Made by a program: the position numbers and the translations under genes
Assembly (NCBI GenBank): GCA_963724705.1
Contig: CAVRVS010000004.1
Span: 868,001-932,000 of the forward strand
DNA: 64,000 bases
Reading direction: 5' to 3'
DNA from: DASQPR01 sp963724705
GTDB lineage: Bacteria > Actinomycetota > Actinomycetes > Mycobacteriales > Micromonosporaceae
Shown: in pieces, positions 43,321-52,466 of the stretch
Layout: the number at the start of each line of letters is the position of its first letter
How positions within the stretch are numbered: position 1 is the stretch's first letter
The notes under the pieces: model-generated
Seen by the model: only the letters and a program-made list of their open reading frames with translations
Told to the model about the DNA's origin: nothing
Databases searched by the model: none

Positions 43321-44334
43321 CTACCTGAGCACGAACCCGGTTCCGAGCGGGTCGGCGGGATCGAGAACGAAGGTGCATTCGGCGGTCGCAAAGGCCGTAC
43401 CCTCGATCTCGGTTGTCACGACGTCGCCCGCGGCGGTGCTGTCCGCGGACAGCACCCGGCCGAGGAACGTCGTGCCGATGATCGACTCATGGGTGAGCAC
43501 CTGTCCCGGGCCGATGCGTCTATCGGCGGCGAGCAGCGCCAACCGTGCCGAGGTGCCCGACCCGCAGGGCGAACGATCCACCTCGCCGTCCGCGAAAACG
43601 GTGACGTTGCGCTGACGCGGACCGTTGCCGGCCGGTCCGAGGTCGTCATAGAGGATCGTGCCGTAGACGCCGGCGAGTCTGTCGTCGATCGGGTGCCGGG
43701 CCCACTCGCTGGCGTTGAGAGCCCATTTGATTTCTCGACCGACCGATATGAGGGCGGCGTAATGGTCGGCGTGCACCGTGAGGCCGACGTCGGCCGCGGG
43801 CAGCGAGGCGTAGATGGCGCCGCCGTAGCTGACGTCCACGCGGACGTCGCCCCGGCTGGTCGCGACCAGGATGTCGCGGCCTAGGACGTACGAGCCCACG
43901 TTGCGGAACGCCACTCGTTGCACCACGCCGGCGGCGCGCGTGACACGTGCGGTCACTCGCCCGGACGGCACGTCCATGACGACGTCGGTGTCACCGTCGA
44001 GCGCGGCCTCGACCAGGCCCGTGTTGACCGCCCATGCTCCGAGTGCAATCGTTCCGTGCCCGCAGGCCGTCGAGTAACCGTCCTTGTGCCAGAACAGAAC
44101 ACCGAATGCGGCGCCGTCGTCGTTGGCCGGAACGAGGAAACAGCCGTACATGTCGGCATGGCCGCGGGGTTCCCGCACCAACAACTGCCGGACGACGTCG
44201 ATGTCGGCATCGGTTTGTGCGGCCGCGCGTCGTTCGAGCACCGTCGTGCCCGGAATTGGCGGCGCGCCCGCCGTCACGATCCGGAACGGTTCCCCCGCAG
44301 TGTGGTAATCCGCCGTACGCACCGGACCGATCAC
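43321..44334 (-). CDS. Proline racemase family enzyme (racemase or hydroxyproline epimerase type)
   Basis: 337 residues. Both catalytic cysteines are present: C91 in STACGHGTIA and C257 in RSPCGSGTSAR. The two-cysteine pair is typical for proline racemase or 4-hydroxyproline 2-epimerase; trans-3-hydroxyproline dehydratases have threonine at the second place. HTAGEP near the start is also conserved. The GTG at 44334 follows GAGGGAG; upstream in-frame reading is unlike the family. No hydroxyproline oxidase or aminotransferase is adjacent, so the substrate stays open. Confidence 0.85.
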   Translation of the reverse strand: MIGPVRTADYHTAGEPFRIVTAGAPPIPGTTVLERRAAAQTDADIDVVRQLLVREPRGHADMYGCFLVPANDDGAAFGVLFWHKDGYSTACGHGTIALGAWAVNTGLVEAALDGDTDVVMDVPSGRVTARVTRAAGVVQRVAFRNVGSYVLGRDILVATSRGDVRVDVSYGGAIYASLPAADVGLTVHADHYAALISVGREIKWALNASEWARHPIDDRLAGVYGTILYDDLGPAGNGPRQRNVTVFADGEVDRSPCGSGTSARLALLAADRRIGPGQVLTHESIIGTTFLGRVLSADSTAAGDVVTTEIEGTAFATAECTFVLDPADPLGTGFVLR

Positions 44335-44469
44335 ACCGAACTCCCTCGAACGCCGGCCACTGTCATCGGTAAACGTACCGGCCGTTTCTGGTGTCGCGGC
44401 CTGTCCTATCGCAGCGTAGCGACGTTCCGTTCGCGGATCGAGCCTCGTGTGTTGCGGCGTCGAAAAGGT

Positions 44470-44483
44470 GCGGGCATGCCCGC
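44470..44483. terminator. Short perfect palindrome downstream of the Fe-S gene
   Basis: GCGGGCATGCCCGC is a perfect 14-base palindrome (5-base stem, 4-base loop). On the minus strand it is followed by ACCTTTT, a weak terminator layout for the A-type Fe-S gene ending at 44594. The rest of 44335-44593 shows nothing clear. Confidence 0.3.
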
Positions 44484-44593
44484 GACGGACGGCTGCCGCC
44501 GGCGTTTTACCGCCAGCGCTTTGAGTGCAGCGCGTCCGTCGGCGAGTACGTACGAAAATGGTGCGGCGACCCCCGACATGCGGGGTCAGGCCA

Positions 44594-44893
44594 TCAGTTA
44601 CCCATATCCGCGATGCTGAAGTGGACCTGTCCAGATCCATCGGTATTGGCGTCGAGTGCTTTGTCGTCAAGCAGCACCGCGGCCTGTGGTTCTAGGAAGA
44701 CCCGTGCGCCGGCCTCGTCGAGGATCTTGTCGTCCTCGGCCGGGGTCGCGGCGAGGGCCAAGCTCAGGGCGCCGCTCGCCGGGTCGGTGGCGATCCGTAC
44801 GCCGCAGCCTTCGGGTGCCCCGGGGCTGTCGATGATGTTGCGGATCTGCATGGTTGCGTCATCGGTCAGGGTCAGCACAGTCAGACTCCTCAT
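44594..44893 (-). CDS. A-type Fe-S carrier-like (HesB/IscA) protein lacking the cysteines
   Basis: 99 residues with the length and strand order of HesB/IscA proteins (VLTLTDDATMQIRNII, then GCGVRIA, then ARVFLEPQAAVLLDDKALD). Of the three cysteines that bind iron or a cluster, the C-terminal CGC is absent (TDGSGQVHFS) and a single cysteine, C30, lies near the place of the first. So it probably cannot carry a cluster in the usual way. Similar degenerate members exist in actinobacteria, with unknown role. ATG at 44893; it is divergent from the PH-domain gene. Confidence 0.7.
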   Translation of the reverse strand: MRSLTVLTLTDDATMQIRNIIDSPGAPEGCGVRIATDPASGALSLALAATPAEDDKILDEAGARVFLEPQAAVLLDDKALDANTDGSGQVHFSIADMGN

Positions 44894-45139
44894 CGTCTAC
44901 TTGCCATCAGATTTGGCGCTGGTGGACGGATGCCCGTGCGGACAACCTCCCGTTGTGCATTGGCCACGCTTGTCCTCGTTCGCCGATGCGTCAAGCCGAA
45001 CGGCAAAGAGAGAGATGCGTTACGTCGTCATATGTCTCGCGGTACCGGTGGGGCTGATGGGGCCACTGATGTCGATGTCACTGGTCAGCGCCGAGATCTC
45101 GGCACGCTCGGTGAGCACTCCGTCAGCTACGCTCGGCCG

Positions 45140-45593
45140 ATGGTTGATCCGACCGGATCGATGGCCGCGCGTTCGTGGCGAATCCCCCCGGGGCAAACGG
45201 CGATCCTCTTCCTCGTCGTCGCCGCGTGCGCCGCGCTGAACATCTACGGGCGGCCGTCCGGTCCGGTCCGTGTCTTCACCATTCTGTTGGCGCTGGCGAC
45301 GCTCGCCTGGGCGATCATCGGGATGCGGATGTATATGTCGGTCGACGACGAAGGAGTCGCCGTCCGATTCGTCGGGCGTGAGTCGTGGCTGCCGTGGCCG
45401 GACATTAGTGATATCGATGTGGTCGCTGGCGTGCGCGGCGCGCACACAATTCGCTTCACGCGAATCGGACGGGACGCATGTCGACGTCCCGCCGTCGCTA
45501 CTCCAGCCGGCGAAGCCGACGAAAAAACCGGTGGCGATTGCTCGTTTGAAGACGGTCGCCGCGGACCTGCAGCTGCGTCGCAGTCGCGCTTAG
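45140..45593 (+). pseudogene. Membrane-anchored bacterial PH-domain protein, frame broken once
   Basis: The first part (45140 to about 45463) encodes two membrane segments and the start of a PH-like domain (GVAVRFVGRESWLPWPDI, HTIRFTR). The expected continuation, DGTHVDVPPSLLQPAKPTKK, lies in the next frame and runs to a TAG at 45591. Removing one base near 45464 joins the two into a protein of about 150 residues, a normal length for this family of small actinobacterial membrane proteins. The break may be a sequencing error or a real mutation. A longer N-terminus to 44930 is unlikely. Confidence 0.7.
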
Positions 45594-46008
45594 CAACAGC
45601 GGTACGGTCGATCCGGCGGACCCATCGGACGCCAACCAATCGTCCGGCGAGATTGATTGTCGGCCGACCGTATCCGGACACATCGGCAGCGCGTCGACGA
45701 ATCCCGCAACGACCCGGACGCCGTTGATCCACATTGAGCCGCCGGCGGGCGTCTGCGGCGATCGGTCGCCGACCGTTTTGACTCGCGACAGCGCCCGCCG
45801 GCGCGGCTGTCGCTTCGTCGCGGGTCGCCCGAACGAATATTTCAGCACCGTCACCTGCGATAACTTGCCGCGACATTGCCCGGTGCACGTCGCAGGGTGC
45901 ACTCTCTAGGAACCGCGGCCGTGCGCAAGTCGGCGTCGCGTTTACGGCCGGCATGGTTCAGGCGACCGTCGTCGTGGACACTATCGGCATCGATCCGGAG
46001 GGCACGCA
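45594..46008. other. Gene-free stretch before the LacI gene
   Basis: 415 bases without a convincing gene; short ORFs here have no recognisable protein. GTGCAC occurs twice within 20 bases near 45881-45901. The ribosome-binding site GGAGGG for the LacI gene lies just before 46009. Confidence 0.4.
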
Positions 46009-47037
46009 ATGGCGACCATTGCGGACGTGGCGCGATTAGCCGGCGTATCGGTGAGCACCGTGTCGTATGCCCTGACCGGCGTTCGGCCGATTTCGCAGTC
46101 GACGAAAGAACGCATCGAAGATGCCATGGTGGAGTTGGGCTACACGCCCAATGCCGTCGCCCGAAGCCTGAAGATGAAACGCAGCCGCATTATCGCTCTG
46201 TTGTTTCCCGTCCAGGGCGCACAATTGGGTCTGAGTTCGGTGGAGTACGTCATCGGAGCGTCGGATCACGCTCAGCGGCACGGCTACCATTTGCTGCTGT
46301 GGACCAGCGACGCTAATACGCTCGACAACCTGAGCCAATTGGCACGACAGGGACTCATCGACGGCGCTCTTCTGATGGAAGTGCAGATGCGTGATCCGCG
46401 CCTGCGAATCCTGACCGACGCGGGACTGCCGTTTACGATGATCGGTCGCACCGACTCACCCGGCGACGCCGATTTCACCGACACCGATTTCGACCAGTGT
46501 GCTCGTCTGGCGATCGAGTACCTCGGCGGGTTCGGCCACCGCCGAGTCGGTTTCTTAAACCTGGCCGAGGCGACCAGGTCCGGTCGCGGCAACGCGGTGC
46601 GTTTGCGGGACGGGCTCGTCCGGGCCGCGGCGGCGTACGGCATGGTGCTCACGACGGTCATGTGCGAGCGGTCGCACGCCGCCGGCCGAGCCGCCTTCGG
46701 CGAGCTCGTCCGCGGCGATCCCGCGTTGACCGCGGTCATCGCATTCAATGAGCAGGCGATTCCCGGAGTGATGGCCGCCGCGACCGAACACGGGCTGCGC
46801 ATCCCGCTTGACTTCTCGGTGCTGTCCATCGACATGCCGCTGCAGTTGGCCGAGATGACAAATCCGCCCATGACGACCATCGGCCCAGTCGCGGCCGAGG
46901 TCGCGCGCGTCGCGATCGACGTGTTGATTCGCCGATTGGAGGGCGAATCGGTGAAGCGCTGCCAATCCCTATTCAAAGGGCACCTTCGGGAGCGCGGCAC
47001 GGTCGCGGCCGCGCGCGCATCGGCGGTTGTCGACTGA
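46009..47037 (+). CDS. LacI-family transcriptional regulator
   Basis: 342 residues. The helix-turn-helix and hinge are canonical: ATIADVARLAGVSVSTVSYA, then YTPNAVARSLKMKRS. The rest is a periplasmic-binding-protein-like sensor. It lies 202 bases upstream of a sugar ABC transporter and glucosidase operon on the same strand, whose promoter carries a palindrome in its spacer (47143-47159), so it should repress that operon until a sugar binds. GGAGGG precedes the ATG. Confidence 0.92.
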   Translation: MATIADVARLAGVSVSTVSYALTGVRPISQSTKERIEDAMVELGYTPNAVARSLKMKRSRIIALLFPVQGAQLGLSSVEYVIGASDHAQRHGYHLLLWTSDANTLDNLSQLARQGLIDGALLMEVQMRDPRLRILTDAGLPFTMIGRTDSPGDADFTDTDFDQCARLAIEYLGGFGHRRVGFLNLAEATRSGRGNAVRLRDGLVRAAAAYGMVLTTVMCERSHAAGRAAFGELVRGDPALTAVIAFNEQAIPGVMAAATEHGLRIPLDFSVLSIDMPLQLAEMTNPPMTTIGPVAAEVARVAIDVLIRRLEGESVKRCQSLFKGHLRERGTVAAARASAVVD

Positions 47038-47111
47038 GCTCCGCAGGTCGCGGCCGCTCGCTGGTATGCGCCGGTCCCAGGTGGACACATCGATGCAGGT
47101 CGCGCCGGTCA

Positions 47112-47167
47112 CGACTGTGTGACAGTCGATTGTGACCATTGACACACGCGCATCGTGTGGCTTTAAC
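47112..47167 (+). promoter_or_regulatory. Promoter and LacI-type operators of the sugar operon
   Basis: TTGACA at 47139-47144 and TTTAAC at 47162-47167 are 17 bases apart. The inverted repeat CACACG-N5-CGTGTG at 47143-47159 fills the spacer, the classic place for LacI-type repression. A second one, CGACTGT-gtg-ACAGTCG, lies at 47112-47128 just upstream. Confidence 0.65.
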
Positions 47168-47239
47168 TTTCCTGAAATGTGGCGTCGAATCGAATCGATG
47201 ACTCGTATTACCGGAATACCGGACGGAAAGGCGGGTTAC

Positions 47240-48530
47240 ATGCGATACAAGGGTGCCGCAGCCGCAGCGTGCCTGTTCGTGGCAGCCATGTCCCTCGTGG
47301 CGTGCGGCGGGGGTAGCAGCGGTAGTGGTGGAGGATCCAACGCCGGGGCTGACGCCCGTGGTCCGATCACATTTGTGACGGGTAAGGACAACAGCGGCAT
47401 CATGCCGTTCATCGCGGCGCAGTGGAACGCCGCGCACCCCAATGAAAAGGTCACGATCAAGCAGCAGTCTGACCAGGCCGACCAGCAACTGTCCGACCTG
47501 GAGCAGCACTTCCAGGCCAAGGACCCGGGCTACGACGTGGTGACCGTGGACGTCGTGTGGTCCGCGGAGTTCGCGGCCAAGGGCTGGATCATCCCGCTGA
47601 CTGGAAGCCGGGCGATCGACACGAGCGGTCTGTTGCCGGCCACGGTGAAGGCCGCGACGTACCACAACACGCTCTACGCGGCTCCGTACGCGTCGGACGG
47701 CGGCCTGCTCTACTACCGCACCGACCTGGTGCCTTCGCCGCCGACCACGTGGGACCAGCTGATCGCTGACTGCCAGGGCAAGACGACGCCCGGCACGATC
47801 ACGGGTCCGAAGCCCGCCTGCTACGCCGGTCAGTTCGCGAAGTACGAAGGCCTCACGTGCAACGCGGCCGAGGCGATCAACGCGGCGGGCGGTGCGATCG
47901 TGGGCTCGGACGGCACGACGGCTACGGTCGACTCGTCGCAGGCCGCGACCGGCCTGAACTTCCTGGTCAACGGGTTCAAGCAGGGCTACATCCCCAAGGA
48001 GGCGCTCGGCTTCCAGGAGACGCAGAGCCTGAACGCGTTCTCGGCCGGCCAGCTCGTGTTCATGCGTAACTGGCCGTACGCGGACGCAATCCTCGGCGGC
48101 TACGGGCTCCAAGGTCATCGGCAAGTTCGGCATCGCGCCGCTGCCCGGACCGGACGGCCACGGCGCATCGACCCTCGGCGGCCACAGCGTTGCGATCAGC
48201 AACTACTCGAAGTACAAGGCGACCGACCTCGACTTCCTCAAGTTCCTCGAGTCGGACAAGATCCAGCGCAACGACCTCACCCAGGGCACGCTCGCGCCGG
48301 TTCTGACGTCGCTCTACTCCGACGCCGCGCTGGTCCAGAAGTTCCCGTACCTGCCCACGCTGCTGAAGAGCATCCAGACCGCGGTCCCGCGGCCGGTCAC
48401 GCCGTACTACCCGGGCGTCACCGAGGCCATCGAGACCAACGCCTACGCCGCTCTGCAGGGAACAGTCGATGTGCAGACCGCTCTGAAGAACATGCAAGCG
48501 GCAATTTCATCCGCAACCGCGGGTGGGTGA
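47240..48530 (+). pseudogene. Sugar ABC transporter binding lipoprotein, frame broken once
   Basis: The first 289 residues form a signal peptide with lipobox LVAC (at about residue 22) and most of a family 1 solute-binding protein (to MRNWPYADAILGGYG). From 48108 the matching continuation, SKVIGKFGIAPLPGPDG, is in the next frame and ends at a TGA at 48528-48530 with SSATAGG. Removing one base at about 48107 gives a normal 429-residue protein. The unrepaired frame runs on as an arginine-rich tail to 48580. Since the whole operon otherwise looks intact, I favour a sequencing error. Ligand likely a maltose-, trehalose- or glucoside-type sugar, from the GH13 gene. Confidence 0.8.
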
Positions 48531-48557
48531 TCTCGAGCAGTTGTGACCGCAGTCGCG

Positions 48558-48596
48558 CGACCCGCCGGATGACCTCTTGACGACTCCGGCGGGTCG
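48558..48596. terminator. Hairpin after the binding-protein gene
   Basis: CGACCCGCCGGA (48558-48569) pairs perfectly with TCCGGCGGGTCG (48585-48596) around a 15-base loop. It sits 27 bases after the binding-protein stop and before the permeases, the same place as the hairpin in the polyol operon. No T-run follows. Confidence 0.65.
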
Positions 48597-48633
48597 GGCG
48601 ACCCCGGCGACATCTGTCCCGCCTGCTCGGCTC

Positions 48634-48697
48634 GAAAGTGCTGTGCCCCGAAAGTGCTGTGCCCCGAAAGTGCTGTGCCCCCCGAATGCTGTCCCCC
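48634..48697. repeat. 16-bp tandem repeat in the operon leader of the permease gene
   Basis: GAAAGTGCTGTGCCCC is present three times without mismatch (48634-48681), and a shortened fourth copy, GAATGCTGTCCCCC, follows to 48697. The array is non-coding, lies between the hairpin and the permease ribosome-binding site, and its unit is not a multiple of three. Confidence 0.9.
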
Positions 48698-48716
48698 AGG
48701 ATGCGCAGGAGCAGCC

Positions 48717-49745
48717 ATGAGCATTGTCGACCCGGTGCAAGCCGAGCCGGTCGCGACCGAAGCCGACGTCGCGAAGCGGGTGCGTCGCCCCGCGCGAAAG
48801 CCAATCGCGGCCAACAAGGGCCAGGCTCGGCGGGCGTTCTACCTGATCGCGCCGACGATCGCGCTGTTGGCCCTCGTGGTCGGCTATCCGATCGTCAAGG
48901 CGATCTATCAGTCGTTCCTCACCGATCCGGGACTCAACAAGGTCACCGGGATCTTCGACCAAGGTGGCGCGTGGAACGGCATCACGAACTACAAGCACTG
49001 GCTGCTGCAGCAATGCCCGACGACCGGCGGCGTGGGGCACTGCCCGACCGGCACGCTCGGCTCGCAGTTCTACGGGTCCTTGCTGGTGACGGTCGGGTTC
49101 ACTGTCGTAACGGTCGCATTCGAAACGGCGATCGGCATGGGCTTCGCACTGATGATGAACCGCGCCTTCCGCGGCCGGGCAATCGTGCGGGCGGCCATCC
49201 TGATCCCCTGGGCGATCCCGACCGCCGTCACATCGAAGCTGTGGGTCGTCGTCTTCGACCCGCAGGGCATCCTGAATAAGGTGTTAGGCACGCACATCGC
49301 ATGGACGTCTTCGATATGGCCGGCTCGGTCGGCCGTCGTGATCGCCGACGTCTGGAAGACGACGCCGTTCATCGCGCTGCTGATCCTCGCCGGCCTGCAG
49401 GGTATCAGCGCCGATGTGTACGAGGCGAGCCGCATCGACGGCACCAACAGCTGGCAACGCTTCTGGCGGATCACCCTGCCGCTGGTGAAGCCGGCCCTCG
49501 CGGTGGCCGTCATCTTCCGGACACTCGACGTGCTCCGCATATACGACCTTCCATACATCCTCACCGGTGGCGCCAACGGCACGTCGACACTGTCCATCCT
49601 CGTGGTCCACCAGCTGAACATCGGCATCAACTCGGCCTCGGCCCTGTCGACGATCACGTTCATCTTCATCTTCGCGATCGCATTCGGGTTAGTGAAGCTG
49701 TTCAATGCCAACATTCTCGGCGCTCAGGCTGCGAAGGTGAAGTGA
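48717..49745 (+). CDS. Sugar ABC transporter permease (MalF type)
   Basis: 342 residues with six membrane segments and an EAA loop EASRIDGTNSWQRFWRITLP (residues 238-257). A cysteine-containing loop (QQCPTTGGVGHCPTG) after the first segment faces the outside. The ATG at 48717 follows AGGAG by 5 bases; an earlier ATG at 48654 would translate the repeat array. It pairs with the permease that starts one base after its stop. The operon has no ATPase gene. Confidence 0.9.
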   Translation: MSIVDPVQAEPVATEADVAKRVRRPARKPIAANKGQARRAFYLIAPTIALLALVVGYPIVKAIYQSFLTDPGLNKVTGIFDQGGAWNGITNYKHWLLQQCPTTGGVGHCPTGTLGSQFYGSLLVTVGFTVVTVAFETAIGMGFALMMNRAFRGRAIVRAAILIPWAIPTAVTSKLWVVVFDPQGILNKVLGTHIAWTSSIWPARSAVVIADVWKTTPFIALLILAGLQGISADVYEASRIDGTNSWQRFWRITLPLVKPALAVAVIFRTLDVLRIYDLPYILTGGANGTSTLSILVVHQLNIGINSASALSTITFIFIFAIAFGLVKLFNANILGAQAAKVK

Positions 49746-49746
49746 C

Positions 49747-50655
49747 ATGACCACGACGACTCTGACGCCAGCGACCACCAAAACCCCACCGACTAACCGG
49801 CCGCCGATGCGCGCGCGGATGCCGCGATTCAACCGAGGCAATATCAGTACGACCGCCGTCATCGCGCTGATCTTCGTCTGGTGCCTGGTCCCGTTCTACT
49901 GGATGCTCGTGTTGTCGTTCCGCGATCCGGCGTACACGTTCGATACGACGCCGTGGTTCTCACACGTCACGTGGTCCAACTTCCGCTACGCGTTCGATAC
50001 GACGAACAACACGTTCGGCCGATCGTTGGTCAACAGCTTGCTCATCGGCGCCGTGGTGACGGGCATCGCGATGGTCGTCGGTGTGTTCGCCGGTTACGCG
50101 CTGGCGCGCCTGGTGTTTCGAGGTAAAGGGTTCGTCCTGGCCGCGATTCTGGGCGCATCGATGTTCCCGGGCGTCGCGATCCTGACTCCGCTGTTCCAGT
50201 TGTTCACGAACTTCCACTGGCTCGGCACCTACCAGGCGCTGATTCTGCCGGAAATCTCTTTCTCGCTCCCGCTCGCGGTCTACACGCTCACGAGCTTCTT
50301 CTCGGAGATGCCGTGGGATCTGGAGGAGGCCGCCCGGGTCGACGGCTGCACGCCCGGGCAGGCCTTCCGTCTGGTGATCCTGCCGCTCGCGGCGCCGGCC
50401 ATCTTCACGACGTCGATCCTGTTGTTCCTGGCGTCCTGGAACGAATATCTGCTGTCGAGCGTCCTGTCCAACGGCAACAACAAAGTCGCGCCGTCGACGG
50501 TGGCGATCGTGAACTTCACCGCCGGGCCGCACATCGTGCCGTACACGCAGACAATGGCGGCCGGCATCGTGGTCACCATCCCGCTGGTGATCGTCGTGCT
50601 CATCTTCCAGCGCCGTATCGTCGGCGGCCTCACCGCTGGTGGCGTGAAGGGTTGA
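49747..50655 (+). CDS. Sugar ABC transporter permease (MalG type)
   Basis: 302 residues with six membrane segments and the EAA loop EAARVDGCTPGQAFRLVILP. The MWDLEE-like segment before it (EMPWDLEEAARVDG) is typical of trehalose/maltose-type MalG permeases. It starts one base after the previous stop and overlaps the glucosidase start as TTGA. It forms the transporter channel with the previous gene product. Confidence 0.9.
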   Translation: MTTTTLTPATTKTPPTNRPPMRARMPRFNRGNISTTAVIALIFVWCLVPFYWMLVLSFRDPAYTFDTTPWFSHVTWSNFRYAFDTTNNTFGRSLVNSLLIGAVVTGIAMVVGVFAGYALARLVFRGKGFVLAAILGASMFPGVAILTPLFQLFTNFHWLGTYQALILPEISFSLPLAVYTLTSFFSEMPWDLEEAARVDGCTPGQAFRLVILPLAAPAIFTTSILLFLASWNEYLLSSVLSNGNNKVAPSTVAIVNFTAGPHIVPYTQTMAAGIVVTIPLVIVVLIFQRRIVGGLTAGGVKG

Positions 50656-52466
50656 CCGACTCGCAATCACCCGCAACGCCCGCGATCGTGCGGATCCCGT
50701 CGCCGTCGGCATCGTCCGACGGCGACGTGGTTCGGAGCGACACATGGTGGCGAAGCGCGGTCATCTACCAGATCTATATCCGCAGCTTCGCCGACGGGAA
50801 CGGCGACGGAGTCGGTGACATCGCCGGGATCCGGGCCAAGTTGCCGTACGTGGTCGACCTCGGCGTCGACGCAATCTGGATCAATCCGTGGTACCCGTCG
50901 CCGATGGCCGATGCCGGTTACGACGTGTCCGATTATCGCGACATCGAACCGGTCTTCGGCACGCTGGCCGAGGCCGAGGCGCTCATCCGCGAGGCGCATG
51001 ACGTCGGACTACGCGTGCTGCTCGATATCGTGCCGAACCATACGTCCGATCAGCATCCGTGGTTCCGCGCGGCGTTGGCCGACGGGCCGGGTTCGCCGAT
51101 GCGGGATCGGTACGTGTTCCGAGACGGTCGCGGCGTCAACGGCGACGAGCCACCCAACGATTGGCAGAGTCGCTTCGGCGGGCCGGCCTGGCACCGGGTC
51201 GCGGCGGCCGACGGGACGCCGGGGCAGTGGTACCTGCACCTGTTCGCACCCGAGCAACCGGATCTCAACTGGGAGAATCCGGCGGTGCGAGCCGATTTCG
51301 AACGTACGCTGCGGTTCTGGTTCGACCGTGGCGTGGACGGCTTCCGCATCGATGTCGCGCACTCGCTGATCAAAGAGTCCGGCCTGCCGGACGTCGGCGA
51401 CGGACGATGGCCGGCAGCGCGGATAGAGATCGACGGTCGACTGGTACGGCCGCCCTGGCATCCACATCCGCACTGGGACCGGGACGACGTCCACGACATC
51501 TACCGCGCCTGGCGCAAGATCGCCGATTCGTACCAGCCGCCCCGGGTGTTCGTGTCGGAGGCGTGGGTCGATGAGCCCGCGCGACTTGTCCGATACGTAC
51601 GCCAGGACGAGGTACACACCACGTTCAATTTCAACTACCTGACGTCGCCGTGGACGGCCACCGATCTGCGCGAGGCGATCGACGAGACGCTGCAGGAGCA
51701 CGCTTCGGTCGGCGCTCCGGCCACCTGGGTGCTGGCCAACCACGATGTCGCCCGCGAGGTCTCGCGCTACGCCCGCGCCCAGCGACGCACGCTGGAGCCG
51801 TCGCTCAGCCTGCTGTTGTCGAGCGATGCCGACTTCGACCTCGGCTTGCGCCGCGCCCGGGCCGCCGCGTTGTTGATGCTTGCCCTGCCCGGAAGCGCGT
51901 ACGTCTACCAGGGCCAGGAGCTGGGGTTGCCGGAGGTCGAGGACCTTCCCGATGAGGCGCTTCGAGACCCGACCTGGGAGCGATCCGGTCATACCGATCG
52001 CGGCCGAGATGGATGCCGGGTGCCGATCCCGTGGTCCGGCGACCCGCACGACTACGGATTTGGTCCGCCGGGGTCGAACGCCGAGCCGTGGTTGCCGCAG
52101 CCGCGCGGGTGGGCGCCGCTCAGCGTCGCCGCACAGACCGGTCAACCCGACTCCATGCTCGAGCTGTACCGGACCGCGCTGCACATCCGCCGCCACCATC
52201 CGGCGCTCGGCGACGGCGCCATGACCTGGCTCGACCTGCCACCGACCGTGCTGGGATTTCGCCGCGAGCCGGGATTTGCCTGCGTCGTCAACTTCGGCCC
52301 CGACCCGATCGCGCTCGCTGACGTGGCATCCACCTGGCCCGGTCATCCCGCGCCGCGGGTGCTGCTGTCCAGCGAACCGTTGCCGGCCGAGGATGTCATC
52401 CCGAGCGATACGGCGATCTGGTGGGACTCCTCTTCGGACCGATCCGATCCGGCCGGCCCGGAGTAG
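50652..52466 (+). CDS. GH13 alpha-glucosidase / alpha-amylase family enzyme
   Basis: 604 residues. The four GH13 regions are visible: DIVPNH near 125-130, DGFRIDVAH with nucleophile D234, VSEAW with acid/base E303, and LANHD with D365. A QELGLPEVEDLPD loop is typical for exo-acting alpha-glucosidases and oligo-1,6-glucosidases. No signal peptide, so it works on imported sugars. The likely start is a TTG at 50652 that overlaps the permease stop (TTGA); no ATG nearby fits. It is the catabolic enzyme of this LacI-controlled uptake operon; the specific glucoside is unknown. Confidence 0.9.
   Translation: MTDSQSPATPAIVRIPSPSASSDGDVVRSDTWWRSAVIYQIYIRSFADGNGDGVGDIAGIRAKLPYVVDLGVDAIWINPWYPSPMADAGYDVSDYRDIEPVFGTLAEAEALIREAHDVGLRVLLDIVPNHTSDQHPWFRAALADGPGSPMRDRYVFRDGRGVNGDEPPNDWQSRFGGPAWHRVAAADGTPGQWYLHLFAPEQPDLNWENPAVRADFERTLRFWFDRGVDGFRIDVAHSLIKESGLPDVGDGRWPAARIEIDGRLVRPPWHPHPHWDRDDVHDIYRAWRKIADSYQPPRVFVSEAWVDEPARLVRYVRQDEVHTTFNFNYLTSPWTATDLREAIDETLQEHASVGAPATWVLANHDVAREVSRYARAQRRTLEPSLSLLLSSDADFDLGLRRARAAALLMLALPGSAYVYQGQELGLPEVEDLPDEALRDPTWERSGHTDRGRDGCRVPIPWSGDPHDYGFGPPGSNAEPWLPQPRGWAPLSVAAQTGQPDSMLELYRTALHIRRHHPALGDGAMTWLDLPPTVLGFRREPGFACVVNFGPDPIALADVASTWPGHPAPRVLLSSEPLPAEDVIPSDTAIWWDSSSDRSDPAGPE

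Noticed and set aside
43321..44334. trans-3-hydroxyproline dehydratase
   Set aside because: The second catalytic position is cysteine (RSPCGSG), not threonine.
47132..47239. Earlier ATG start for the second sugar-binding protein
   Set aside because: It would translate the promoter and operator; the signal peptide begins at 47240.
48634..48697. Possible CRISPR or regulatory RNA repeats
   Set aside because: The units are 16 bases with no spacers, and no cas gene is near; kept only as a tandem repeat.
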